NCBI GenBank assembly: GCA_902619855.1
Contig: CACNGE010000001.1
Span: 30,809 to 94,808, forward strand
Source: an uncultured Bacteroidota bacterium
GTDB taxonomy: Bacteria > Bacteroidota > Bacteroidia > Flavobacteriales > Flavobacteriaceae
Length of the DNA stretch: 64,000 nucleotides
Reading direction: 5' to 3'
Shown here: positions 55,163 through 63,778 of the stretch, piece by piece
How the letters are laid out: each line of letters starts with the position of its first letter
How positions within the stretch are numbered: position 1 is the stretch's first letter
The notes under the pieces: model-generated
Database searches by the model: none
Seen by the model: only the letters and a program-made list of their open reading frames with translations
Told to the model about the DNA's origin: nothing
Made by a program: the position numbers and the translations under genes

Positions 55163-56437
55163 ATGAGCGCTCAACAACTCTCAACAAACGCACTGCATCA
55201 AGGACATGATGTAACTGCTACACAAGGAACAAGATCAGTTCCTATTTTTCAATCTACTGCATACGTGTTTAACGACAGCGACCACGCAGCCAAACTGTTT
55301 TCTCTGGCCGAGCCAGGCTTCATCTACACCCGTCTGAACAACCCCACGGTTGATGTATTGGAGCAGCGAATTGCTGCCATGGAGGGTGGACTTGCTGCAG
55401 TGGCAACTGCGTCGGGAACATCTGCACTGAGTACTGCCATTTTGGTTTTACTCAAAGCTGGTGATCATATCGTTGCGTCAAACAGTTTGTATGGAGGGTC
55501 ATATAATATGTTAAAAGTGTTGCTGCCAAGACTTGGCATCACCACGACATTTGTGGATCCTGACGATCCGAAGAATTTTACAGATGCTGTCCAAGAAAAC
55601 ACACGTCTCTTTTTTGCAGAATCGCTTGGGAATCCAAAACTAGATGTTTTAGACCTCAAGGGTATTTCTAGAGAAGCCAAAGCAGCAAAAGTGCCATTTA
55701 TGGTCGACAGTACCTTGGCGACACCTGCGCTTCAAAACCCAATTGCACATGGTGTGAATATCGTGATTCACTCGCTTACAAAATACGCCAATGGCAATGG
55801 CTCAACAATGGGAGGTGTAATCGTAGATGCAGGTAATTTTGATTGGTCGAGTGGAAAGTTTCCAGAATTTACCACACCCTCTGAGGGGTATCATGGGTTG
55901 GTGCTACACGATGTTTTGGGCCCAGCTGCATATATAGCAAAGGTTCGAATTGAAGGACTGAGAGATCTTGGTGCTGCAATAAGCCCATTCAATGCTTTTC
56001 AAATCATACAAGGACTTGAGACATTGGAAATTCGCATGAAAAAGCACAGTGAAAATGCACTTGCTTTAGCAGAATGGTTAGAGGCTCACGAAGATGTTGC
56101 TTGGGTAAACTACCCGGGACTTCAGTCGAGCAAGTACAATGCGCTTGCCAAAAAATATCTTCCAGAGGGGCAAAGCGGACTATTGGCTTTTGGTCTAAAG
56201 GGAGGATTTGATGCAGGTAAAACAGTTGCTGATGAAACCAAACTGTTTGCATTGGTTGCCAATTTTGGAGACTCCAAGTCATTGGTCATCCACCCAGCCA
56301 GCACAACCCATCAACAGTTGACGCCAGAGGAGCAAGAATCGACTGGTGTGACCCCTGATTTGATTCGTCTTTCAGTTGGATTGGAAAACGTTGATGATTT
56401 AAAAGCAGACCTCCAACAAGCGTTTGATAAGGTTTAA
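55163..56437 (+). CDS. metY: O-acetylhomoserine sulfhydrylase
   Basis: 424 residues, Cys/Met-metabolism PLP family: 'RSVPIFQSTAYVFNDSDHAAKLF', 'TRLNNPTVDVLEQRIAAMEGG', PLP lysine in 'HSLTKYANGNGSTMGG'. O-acetylhomoserine sulfhydrylase of MetY type incorporates sulfide to homocysteine. It lies 3 nt behind metK and 4 nt before metX, which makes its substrate. Confidence 0.95.
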   Translation: MSAQQLSTNALHQGHDVTATQGTRSVPIFQSTAYVFNDSDHAAKLFSLAEPGFIYTRLNNPTVDVLEQRIAAMEGGLAAVATASGTSALSTAILVLLKAGDHIVASNSLYGGSYNMLKVLLPRLGITTTFVDPDDPKNFTDAVQENTRLFFAESLGNPKLDVLDLKGISREAKAAKVPFMVDSTLATPALQNPIAHGVNIVIHSLTKYANGNGSTMGGVIVDAGNFDWSSGKFPEFTTPSEGYHGLVLHDVLGPAAYIAKVRIEGLRDLGAAISPFNAFQIIQGLETLEIRMKKHSENALALAEWLEAHEDVAWVNYPGLQSSKYNALAKKYLPEGQSGLLAFGLKGGFDAGKTVADETKLFALVANFGDSKSLVIHPASTTHQQLTPEEQESTGVTPDLIRLSVGLENVDDLKADLQQAFDKV

Positions 56438-56441
56438 TAAT

Positions 56442-57419
56442 ATGTCTCAACTCGCCAACATTGCGTTTGAACAGTACACGACTCTGTCGGGAGAGCAAAT
56501 GGACTTGCAGTTATCCTACAAGCTATTTGGTCTCCCTTTGGGGAGTGCTCCTGTTGTGTTGGTTAACCATTCTCTGACTGGTGATGCAGATGTGGCTGGT
56601 GAAAATGGCTGGTGGTCTGAACTCATTGGAGATGGTAAAGTCATCGACACTCAGCAATATACCATATTGGCGTTCAATTTCCCTGGGAATGGCGTTGACA
56701 ACAACCTGATTGATAACTATGAGCATCTCGTGCTTCGTGATATAGCAAATCTTTTTAAAGCAGCGCTAGACCAATTAGGAATTGATAAGCTTTATGCAGC
56801 TATTGGTGGCTCAATTGGTGGTGCTTTGGTTTGGGAAATGGGAGCGAGTTTTCCAGAGCTTATCGAAAACCTAATCCCTGTTGCCTGCGATTGGAAAACC
56901 TCTAGTTGGGTCTTGGCTAATACTCTATTGCAAGATCGAATATTGCACAACTCAAAAAACCCTCTACAAGATGCACGCATTCATGCGATGATGTGTTATC
57001 GAACACCCGAGTCTTTTAAAGAGAGATTTGGAAGATCGATTCACGAAGAAAAAGAAATATTCAACATCGATAGTTGGCTGTTGTATCATGGTAAAAAGCT
57101 CAACAATCGGTTTCATTTACAAGCATATAAACTCATGAACCACCTCTTACGAACAATTGATATCACAGAGGGTCGAGGGTCGTTTGATGAGGGTGCTTCA
57201 CAAATTAAAGGATCGATTCATTTGATTTCAATCGATACCGACTTGTTTTTTACTGATGCTGAAAATCGAGAAACCTATTCGAGATTGATGGAAAGAAAAG
57301 CCAACCTACATTATCACACGATATCATCTGTTCATGGGCATGATGCCTTTTTGATTGAATATGACCAACTAAACAGGATGTTATCCCCCTTATTTGCCAA
57401 TATATATGCACACTCATGA
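56442..57419 (+). CDS. metX: Homoserine O-acetyltransferase (MetX-type alpha/beta hydrolase)
   Basis: 325 residues; 'VVLVNHSLTGDADVAG', nucleophile elbow 'AIGGSIGGALVWEM' and the C-terminal 'SSVHGHDAFLIEYDQL' with the catalytic His. It acylates homoserine for MetY. The start is ATG 56442; an earlier in-frame ATG (56424) lies in the metY end. Coupled to osmC through ATGA. Whether acetyl or succinyl is used is not proven here; the MetY neighbour suggests acetyl. Confidence 0.88.
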   Translation: MSQLANIAFEQYTTLSGEQMDLQLSYKLFGLPLGSAPVVLVNHSLTGDADVAGENGWWSELIGDGKVIDTQQYTILAFNFPGNGVDNNLIDNYEHLVLRDIANLFKAALDQLGIDKLYAAIGGSIGGALVWEMGASFPELIENLIPVACDWKTSSWVLANTLLQDRILHNSKNPLQDARIHAMMCYRTPESFKERFGRSIHEEKEIFNIDSWLLYHGKKLNNRFHLQAYKLMNHLLRTIDITEGRGSFDEGASQIKGSIHLISIDTDLFFTDAENRETYSRLMERKANLHYHTISSVHGHDAFLIEYDQLNRMLSPLFANIYAHS

Positions 57420-57850
57420 AAGTAGAACTCAAGCATCAAAACGGATTTCATTCAGTCATCAGCAATGACAGAGGTCACAGCATATCTATTGATACCACTT
57501 CAAGTGAAAACCCTCAAGGGCCCAGCCCGATGGAACTCTTGCTGATGGGTGTAGCAGGATGTAGTAGTATTGATATTGTCTCCATATTAAACAAGCAAAA
57601 AATTAAACCTGACAGTCTACAAATACAAGTGGAAGGCGATCGTGTGAAAGGGCAAGTCCCTTCTTTATTTACAGCCATACACGCCAAAGTCATTGCTACA
57701 GGAGATGTACCTGCAGATCGTTTGTATCGTGCAACACAACTGTCATTTGAAAAATACTGTTCGGTTTCCAAAACACTTGAGCATACTGCAACCATCACTT
57801 TTTCTGTAATCGTTAATGACACCCCACATGAACACCCCAAACAAGAATGA
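57416..57850 (+). CDS. OsmC-family protein
   Basis: 144 residues with 'GPSPMELLLMGVAGCSSIDIVSIL' (first redox cysteine) and 'LSFEKYCSVSKTL' (second cysteine), as in OsmC/YhfA relatives that reduce hydroperoxides. It is translationally coupled to metX and probably belongs to the methionine operon, perhaps protecting sulfur intermediates (inference). Confidence 0.88.
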   Translation: MKVELKHQNGFHSVISNDRGHSISIDTTSSENPQGPSPMELLLMGVAGCSSIDIVSILNKQKIKPDSLQIQVEGDRVKGQVPSLFTAIHAKVIATGDVPADRLYRATQLSFEKYCSVSKTLEHTATITFSVIVNDTPHEHPKQE

Positions 57851-57925
57851 AACGACTGCAATTCGTACACAACTTGCCAAAGAAGTTTTTTGATCGATAC
57901 TTCGGAAAACACCCATTTGGATCAA

Positions 57926-58699
57926 CTATTCTAGAATGCTTTGCAGCACTTCGTAATATCGTTGGGCGATAAACTCTGCACCCTCATCGTTGTAATGAAT
58001 ATCATCTGCGAGATAGCGATCTTCAAACCCTTCAAACATATTCACTGGGATCACTTGTGAGTCATCATTGGTTTGCGCTTGCGCAATCGTTTCCACATCC
58101 AATACAGCTTGATCAAAAATTGCTGTTAGTTCTGGTGTCATAAAGCTCGATTTGCCAGGTGCAATCTGTTCAATCAGAATCACAATGTCGGGGTTGAGGT
58201 CTTGAAAAAAATCGATGATATCATTTATATTATCAAGAACATTTTCATAGGGAAGCTCATCTAAAATATCATTCCCCCCAGGTGAGCTAAACAATACAAT
58301 ATCAGGGGTGGTAACCTCTGATAATGCAGTGGGTAAATGATCGAGAATTTGTCCAGATGTCCAGCCATCATTTCCCTGATGGTCTCTATCAAAAGAAAAC
58401 CCTTCATAGCTGGGATAAGAACCTATTTCTTTTTCTGTTCCGATGAAGTCAAAGTCCCAACCACCATCAATCAAAGCTTTCCACAATGGATATCGATAAC
58501 TCTCAAAAAATGGCGTTAATCCTTGCACGCGAGAGGCACCCAATGGCATGATTTTATTTAGACTATCGGATGTGTTTTCATCTGGGGGACTTTGTTGGTC
58601 AGTTGTCTCGTTTTCACAGCTCAGCAGTAATATGCATGTGGAAATTAACACAAAAAATAAGCGCGTAAAAGCAGTGTGTTTTATAAAATTGAGCATCAT
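57926..58699 (-). CDS. SGNH/GDSL-hydrolase-family lipoprotein
   Basis: 257 residues. Lipobox ...LLLSC then a linker and an SGNH domain from about 50: 'IMPLGASRVQG' (block I, Ser kept but GDS altered to GAS), 'SPGGNDIL' (block III) and 'ADDIHYNDEGAEF' (block V Asp-His). It is a predicted surface- or periplasm-anchored esterase or acetylhydrolase. Isolated, convergent with osmC. Confidence 0.85.
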   Translation of the reverse strand: MMLNFIKHTAFTRLFFVLISTCILLLSCENETTDQQSPPDENTSDSLNKIMPLGASRVQGLTPFFESYRYPLWKALIDGGWDFDFIGTEKEIGSYPSYEGFSFDRDHQGNDGWTSGQILDHLPTALSEVTTPDIVLFSSPGGNDILDELPYENVLDNINDIIDFFQDLNPDIVILIEQIAPGKSSFMTPELTAIFDQAVLDVETIAQAQTNDDSQVIPVNMFEGFEDRYLADDIHYNDEGAEFIAQRYYEVLQSILE

Positions 58700-58748
58700 A
58701 AGATTGGATATAATTTTGAACTAAACCTACAAAAAAATCATATAAACA

Positions 58749-58779
58749 TTTGTTTTTTCGAGAGATGCGCTTACATTTG
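58749..58779 (+). promoter_or_regulatory. Promoter of the aromatic amino acid operon (TTTG, 19 bp, TACATTTG)
   Basis: TTTG 58749-58752 and TACATTTG 58772-58779, 19 bp apart, predict transcription from about 58785, only a few nt before the leader ATG at 58788. Confidence 0.75.
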
Positions 58780-58787
58780 CATTCGTT

Positions 58788-58853
58788 ATGAACAACACGT
58801 TTTACTATTACAACGCTTTCTATACTTCTCAAACGGAGCAGGGCGGTTTGTAA
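58788..58853 (+). CDS. Phe/Tyr-rich leader peptide of the pheA operon
   Basis: 21-codon frame: M-N-N-T, then F-Y-Y-Y-N-A-F-Y, then T-S-Q-T-E-Q-G-G-L and TAA. Six of 21 residues are Phe or Tyr, clustered in an eight-residue stretch. It is immediately followed by a terminator-like hairpin and the Phe/Tyr biosynthesis genes, the classic attenuator arrangement. Start is nearly at the predicted transcript 5' end. Confidence 0.85.
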   Translation: MNNTFYYYNAFYTSQTEQGGL

Positions 58854-58880
58854 TAATACACGATGAAACAAACACAAAAA

Positions 58881-58912
58881 AGTCCTGACAACAACATCAG
58901 GGCTTTTTTTTT
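58881..58912 (+). terminator. Attenuator terminator before pheA
   Basis: AGTCCTGA (58881-58888) pairs with TCAGGGCT (58897-58904, one T-G pair), 8-nt loop, then a run of nine Ts ending 3 nt before the pheA ATG. The 3' arm motif CAGGGC also occurs at 58839-58844 in the leader reading frame, so the 5' arm can pair with either. Confidence 0.85.
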
Positions 58913-58915
58913 GAT

Positions 58916-59737
58916 ATGAAGACAACAGTTGCAATACAAGGAATCAAAGGGTCATTTCACGATGAAGTGGCACAGCAATATTTTGGAAATCAAACAGAGG
59001 TATTGGCATGTGATTCTTTCGACCAACTCGTACAGTCGGTTGTGAATGACAATTGCAAACAAGCTGTCATGGCGATCGAAAACTCTATTGCAGGTTCGAT
59101 TTTACCCAACTATGCCTTGCTCGATCAATACGACTTGTCTATCGTTGGGGAACATTTGCTGAGCATCACTCACAATCTGATGACCATGCCTGGGCAAAGC
59201 ATTTCAGATATTCAAGAAGTACATTCCCATCCGATGGCGCTTTTGCAGTGTAAGCAATTTTTCCATGCATACCCTCATATCAAACTTGTCGAAAGTTCAG
59301 ACACTGCAGCTGTCGCGAAAGAAATCAGCGATAACAATCAAATTGGAAAAGGGGCTATTGCCAGTCAGCTGGCAGCAGACTTATATGGTCTTCAAGTCAT
59401 AAGCGAGTCGATTCAAACGATTAAAAACAATGTTACTCGTTTTGTAATCGTTCAAAAATCGGAAAACCAAACGATTCCAAATATTTCAAAAGCGTCTTGG
59501 AAATTTGTTTTAAATCATAAGCGTGGAAGCCTGGCAACAGCTCTCAACGTGATGAGTGATTGCAAATTGAACCTCACCAAAATTCAATCCCTACCAGTGA
59601 TCAAAACTCCTGGGAAGTATGCCTTTTTTGTCGATGTGACCTTTGATAACCCTTACGACTATCGCAAAGCCAAGTCCCTTTTGGAAATTATGGCAACCTC
59701 ATTCAAAATCTTAGGTGAATACCAATCAAAATCATGA
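58916..59737 (+). CDS. pheA: Prephenate dehydratase
   Basis: 273 residues: catalytic domain 'VAIQGIKGSFHDEVAQQYFG', 'AIENSIAGSILPNYALL', the hallmark 'NNVTRFVIV' and a C-terminal ACT domain (about 190-270, 'KRGSLATALNVMSDCKLNLTKIQS') for Phe feedback inhibition. There is no fused chorismate mutase; that activity is in the DAHPS fusion downstream. Starts 3 nt after the attenuator T-run. Confidence 0.95.
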   Translation: MKTTVAIQGIKGSFHDEVAQQYFGNQTEVLACDSFDQLVQSVVNDNCKQAVMAIENSIAGSILPNYALLDQYDLSIVGEHLLSITHNLMTMPGQSISDIQEVHSHPMALLQCKQFFHAYPHIKLVESSDTAAVAKEISDNNQIGKGAIASQLAADLYGLQVISESIQTIKNNVTRFVIVQKSENQTIPNISKASWKFVLNHKRGSLATALNVMSDCKLNLTKIQSLPVIKTPGKYAFFVDVTFDNPYDYRKAKSLLEIMATSFKILGEYQSKS

Positions 59738-60882
59738 TGACAGCAAGAAGATTAGACCGTGTTCATGAGTATTATTTCTCCAAAAAATTGCGAGAGGTAC
59801 GTGCAATGATTGCTGAGGGGAAGTCAGTGATCAATATGGGTATCGGAAGTCCCGATCTACCACCACCTCAGGAAGTAGTCGATGCATTGCACAACAGTAT
59901 GTCGCACCCCACTGCACACAAATACCAAAGCTATCAGGGCATCCCTGCATTGCGCGAAGCGATTGCAGATTTTTATCATAACAAATATGGTGTAACGCTT
60001 AATCCAACAAATGAAATTTTGCCTTTGCTAGGCTCTAAAGAAGGGATAATGCATATTTCAATGGCTTATCTCAACCCTGGAGATCAAGTGCTGGTACCTA
60101 ACCCAGGCTATCCAACCTATACTTCCGTCACTCGATTGGTGGAGGCCGAGCCTGTGTTTTATAATCTCGACGAAAAGAATCATTGGCAACCAAATCTCGA
60201 TCAACTAAAAAGCCTTGACTGCACCAAGATTCGTTTGATGTGGATCAATAGTCCACACATGCCCACTGGAACATCGATTGATTCGCAACTGTTGCGTGAC
60301 CTCATTGCATGGGCTGCCCAAAATGAAATTCTATTGGTGAATGACAACCCCTATAGTTTTGTGCTCACAGATCACCCAAAAAGCATATTTCAAAACCAAA
60401 AGGATAAATCAAACATCATGGAGCTCAATTCGCTGAGCAAATCATTTAACATGGCAGGTTGGCGAATGGGAATGCTGAGTGGATCGAAAGACAATATCAA
60501 TCATGTACTTAAGGTCAAAAGCAATATGGATTCGGGTATGTTTTATGGCATCCAGCAAGGTGCTATTGCTGCCTTGCAACAGCCACAAGCGTGGTTTGAT
60601 CATATCAATGCTATTTACCAAGAACGAAGAGAACAAGTGTGGAAACTGGCAGAAGCCATGGGTTGCATTTTTAGCAGGAATAACAGTGGAATGTTTGTTT
60701 GGGCAAAACTTCCAGAAGGACACACAAATAGCGAGGATTTCATCGATGAACTACTGCATGAGAAACATATTTTCTTAGCACCAGGAACTATTTTTGGAAG
60801 TGCTGGTCAAGGATACATACGCTTCTCGTTGTGTGTTGAGAAAAATCAGATCACAGAAGCTTTAAATCGATTGAACAAATGA
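59734..60882 (+). CDS. Class I aminotransferase (probable aromatic)
   Basis: 382 residues: 'INMGIGSPDLPPPQEVVDAL', 'PNPGYPTYTSV', 'NDNPYSFVL' and PLP lysine 'SLSKSFNMAGWRMG'. In a pheA-tyrA operon it is the natural transaminase of phenylpyruvate and hydroxyphenylpyruvate. Overlaps pheA by ATGA. Confidence 0.9.
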   Translation: MMTARRLDRVHEYYFSKKLREVRAMIAEGKSVINMGIGSPDLPPPQEVVDALHNSMSHPTAHKYQSYQGIPALREAIADFYHNKYGVTLNPTNEILPLLGSKEGIMHISMAYLNPGDQVLVPNPGYPTYTSVTRLVEAEPVFYNLDEKNHWQPNLDQLKSLDCTKIRLMWINSPHMPTGTSIDSQLLRDLIAWAAQNEILLVNDNPYSFVLTDHPKSIFQNQKDKSNIMELNSLSKSFNMAGWRMGMLSGSKDNINHVLKVKSNMDSGMFYGIQQGAIAALQQPQAWFDHINAIYQERREQVWKLAEAMGCIFSRNNSGMFVWAKLPEGHTNSEDFIDELLHEKHIFLAPGTIFGSAGQGYIRFSLCVEKNQITEALNRLNK

Positions 60883-61742
60883 AAGTAGGATTAATTGGTG
60901 TTGGTTTGATGAATGGATCTTTGGCATTGGATCTGAAAAGCGCACATCGAAGTGTTACGATTTATGGCGTAAGTCGAAGAGCATCAACATTGGCAAATGC
61001 AAAGGAATTAGGTTTGATTGATCATCAGGCGACAATCGATGATATGAAAGATATGGACTTTGTTTCCATTGCTATACCAGTGACAGCCACTGTCGATATT
61101 TTGCCCAGTGTTCTCGATGCAATAGGCCCAAACACATTGGTTATTGATATGGGTTCGACCAAAACGGCTATATGCGAATCGGTATCTCAGCATCCAAAGC
61201 GCGAACAGTTTTTGGCATGCCACCCAATTGCAGGAACTGAATTTTCAGGACCAGAAGCTTCCATTCGCAACTTATACCGAGGCAAGGTCAATATGCTTTG
61301 TGAAACACAAAAAACAAGACCAGATTTGTTGAAGCGTGCACATGCTATCTTCACTAATTTGGGAATGCATATACGTGAGATTGACCCCAACGAGCATGAC
61401 AGAAACATTGCTTACGTATCACACCTATCGCATGTAACCTCATTTATGCTCGGAAAAACTGTTATGGAAAAGGAAGCTAATGAGCAAAACATATTCGATA
61501 TGGCTGGTAGTGGTTTCTCCTCAACAGTTCGTTTGGCAAAGAGTTCGCCCGAAATGTGGATGCCAATCTTTCGGCAAAACAAACACAACGTTATTGAAAC
61601 CTTAGACGAATACATTTCCAATATGGAGCATTTTAAATCCCTATTGGCAAATGATGATTACACCACATTAGTGGAAGAAATGAAGAATATAAATAAGATT
61701 AGACACATATTAAAACGTGAAAATAAAACAAATGGAAAATAA
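60879..61742 (+). CDS. tyrA: Prephenate dehydrogenase
   Basis: 287 residues: NAD-binding start 'MKVGLIGVGLMNGSLALDLK', 'VIDMGSTKTAICESV', 'ACHPIAGTEFSGPEA' and 'VSHLSHVTSFML' (catalytic His region). Makes hydroxyphenylpyruvate for Tyr. Overlaps the aminotransferase (60879-60882) and the next gene (61732-61742). Confidence 0.95.
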   Translation: MKVGLIGVGLMNGSLALDLKSAHRSVTIYGVSRRASTLANAKELGLIDHQATIDDMKDMDFVSIAIPVTATVDILPSVLDAIGPNTLVIDMGSTKTAICESVSQHPKREQFLACHPIAGTEFSGPEASIRNLYRGKVNMLCETQKTRPDLLKRAHAIFTNLGMHIREIDPNEHDRNIAYVSHLSHVTSFMLGKTVMEKEANEQNIFDMAGSGFSSTVRLAKSSPEMWMPIFRQNKHNVIETLDEYISNMEHFKSLLANDDYTTLVEEMKNINKIRHILKRENKTNGK

Positions 61743-62814
61743 TAAAGCCATGGGAGAATGGTTGCATGCCTTTGATCTCCCTCACCCCCTAGTCATTGCT
61801 GGTCCTTGCAGCGCAGAAACGGAAGACCAAGTGATGGATATCGCACATCAACTGAAGGATACAGATGCGACAATTTATCGTGCAGGGATTTGGAAACCAA
61901 GAACACGTCCTGGAAACTTTGAGGGTGTTGGCGCCATTGGATTAAAGTGGCTGCAGCGCGTCAAAGAAGAAACGGGCATGATGACCGCCACCGAAGTGGC
62001 AAATAAGGATCATGTAAAGCTGGCACTGGAGGCAGACATTGATGTGCTCTGGATCGGTGCTCGTTCTACTGTTAGTCCTTTCATTGTGCAGGAGATTGCC
62101 GATGCTCTTCAAGGCACAGATAAAATTGTACTTGTAAAAAACCCAGTCAATCCTGATTTGGCTCTTTGGCTTGGGGGGATAGAGCGTTTATACACAGCTG
62201 ACATCAAAAAATTAGGTGTGATCCATCGTGGATTTTCAAGCTATGCCAAGACAAAATATCGCAACAACCCAGAATGGCAATTGGCGATCGAACTGCAAAA
62301 TCGATTTCCCGATCTTCCATTGATTTGTGATCCTTCTCACATTTGTGGGCGTCGAGATATTTTGCAAGATGTATCACAAACAGCCTTAGACTTAAATTTT
62401 GATGGTTTGATGATTGAAACCCATCGAGACCCTGACAATGCCTGGAGTGATGCTGCACAGCAAATCACACCTGACACTCTTGTTCAAATGATGAAAGATC
62501 TTCGCATTCGAAAAACAACAGCAGAAGCTGAGAGCTATGTGAATAAGCTCGATACACTTCGCGCACAAATCGACGTCATCGACCACTCGATCCTTGAAAC
62601 ACTTGGAAAAAGAATGAATATCTCTGTTGATATTGGTACGCTAAAAAAAGAGCATAATGTTGCTGTTTTGCAATCCAAGCGCTGGAATGAAATCCTTGGA
62701 AAGATGATATTGGAAGGTGAAGGACATGGGTTGAGTGAAGAGTTTGTACTGCGTATGTTCAAAGCAATTCACCAGGAATCGATTAACCATCAAGAAAAGG
62801 TGATCAATACCTAA
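61732..62814 (+). CDS. Bifunctional DAHP synthase / chorismate mutase
   Basis: 360 residues. Residues 1-255 are a KDO8P/DAHP-synthase-type barrel: 'LVIAGPCSAETEDQVMDIAH', 'KPRTRPGNFEGVG', 'LPLICDPSHICGRRDI', 'LMIETHRDPDNAWSDA'. Residues 270-355 are an AroQ-type chorismate mutase ('LDTLRAQIDVIDHSILETLGKRMNISVDIG', later 'VLQSKRW'). It commits carbon to aromatics and makes prephenate. Start ATG 61732 within the tyrA end; the pathway from DAHP to Phe/Tyr branch enzymes is then under one operator. Confidence 0.93.
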   Translation: MENNKAMGEWLHAFDLPHPLVIAGPCSAETEDQVMDIAHQLKDTDATIYRAGIWKPRTRPGNFEGVGAIGLKWLQRVKEETGMMTATEVANKDHVKLALEADIDVLWIGARSTVSPFIVQEIADALQGTDKIVLVKNPVNPDLALWLGGIERLYTADIKKLGVIHRGFSSYAKTKYRNNPEWQLAIELQNRFPDLPLICDPSHICGRRDILQDVSQTALDLNFDGLMIETHRDPDNAWSDAAQQITPDTLVQMMKDLRIRKTTAEAESYVNKLDTLRAQIDVIDHSILETLGKRMNISVDIGTLKKEHNVAVLQSKRWNEILGKMILEGEGHGLSEEFVLRMFKAIHQESINHQEKVINT

Positions 62815-62840
62815 GATTGAAAAGTCTTACCTTGTAAGCT

Positions 62841-63773
62841 GTGGAAGGAACGGTTTATAAATCGACAGGAAGTTGGTACACTGTAAAAACAGATACAGGT
62901 ACACTGATTTCTTGTCGCATAAAAGGGAAATTTCGAACAGATCAAATCTCAAGCACCAACCCTGTTGCGGTAGGCGATCGAGTGACCATTTCTATCGACG
63001 AAAATCCCGATGAAGGAGTGATTCATCACATCCATGATCGCAAAAACTATATCGTTCGAAAATCGGTTAACCTATCCAAGCAAATACATATTCTAGCTGC
63101 CAATATTGATATTGCATTTTTATTGATTACACTCAACAATCCTGTGACTTATACTGCCTTTATCGATCGGTTTTTGGCAACCGCCAAGGCATTTGGAATT
63201 GAAGTTGTGTTGTTGTTCAACAAAGAAGATACCTACACAAGCCAAGAGTTGACAGAACTGCGCCAGCTCAAAGCAGTGTATGATGACATTGGCTATCATT
63301 GTGTAGAAATTTCGGCATTGAAAGGAACCAACATCGATCAAGTTAAAACACTAATGGCATCCAAAGTATGTATGCTTTCTGGTCACAGTGGCGTGGGGAA
63401 ATCAACCCTTGTCAACACACTTGCTCCGATGTTGAATATCAAAACCAAAGCAATTTCGGAGCAGCATCAGCAAGGGCAGCACACAACAACACATGCCGAA
63501 TTGCATGAGCTGGATTTTGGGGCAAAAATCATTGATACGCCAGGGATTAGAGGATTTGGTATGATTGCATTTTCCCCACAAGAACTGGGGGATTATTTTG
63601 TTGAATTTTTTGATCGTAAAAGCCAATGCAAATTCAACGACTGTCTGCACATAGACGAGCCAAAATGTGCAGTGAAATCAGCAGTAGCATCAGGAGATAT
63701 TGCTGCTTCACGTTATAAAAGTTACACCCAAATTTTTGCTGGTGAGGACCAACAGTATAGAACTGATTTTTAG
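62841..63773 (+). CDS. rsgA: Ribosome small subunit GTPase RsgA
   Basis: 310 residues with a GTG start: OB domain ('VGDRVTISI'), permuted GTPase with 'LLFNKEDTYT', P-loop 'SGHSGVGKSTLVNTL' and switch 'DTPGIRGFGM', and a zinc-binding C-terminus with cysteines ('CKFNDCLHIDEPKCAVK'). It matures the 30S subunit. 26 nt behind the aromatic operon. Confidence 0.96.
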   Translation: MEGTVYKSTGSWYTVKTDTGTLISCRIKGKFRTDQISSTNPVAVGDRVTISIDENPDEGVIHHIHDRKNYIVRKSVNLSKQIHILAANIDIAFLLITLNNPVTYTAFIDRFLATAKAFGIEVVLLFNKEDTYTSQELTELRQLKAVYDDIGYHCVEISALKGTNIDQVKTLMASKVCMLSGHSGVGKSTLVNTLAPMLNIKTKAISEQHQQGQHTTTHAELHELDFGAKIIDTPGIRGFGMIAFSPQELGDYFVEFFDRKSQCKFNDCLHIDEPKCAVKSAVASGDIAASRYKSYTQIFAGEDQQYRTDF

Positions 63774-63778
63774 AATTT

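Noticed and set aside
57847..57972. 41-codon frame after osmC, coupled by ATGA
   Set aside because: No recognisable features and it runs into the end of the SGNH gene on the other strand; probably chance.
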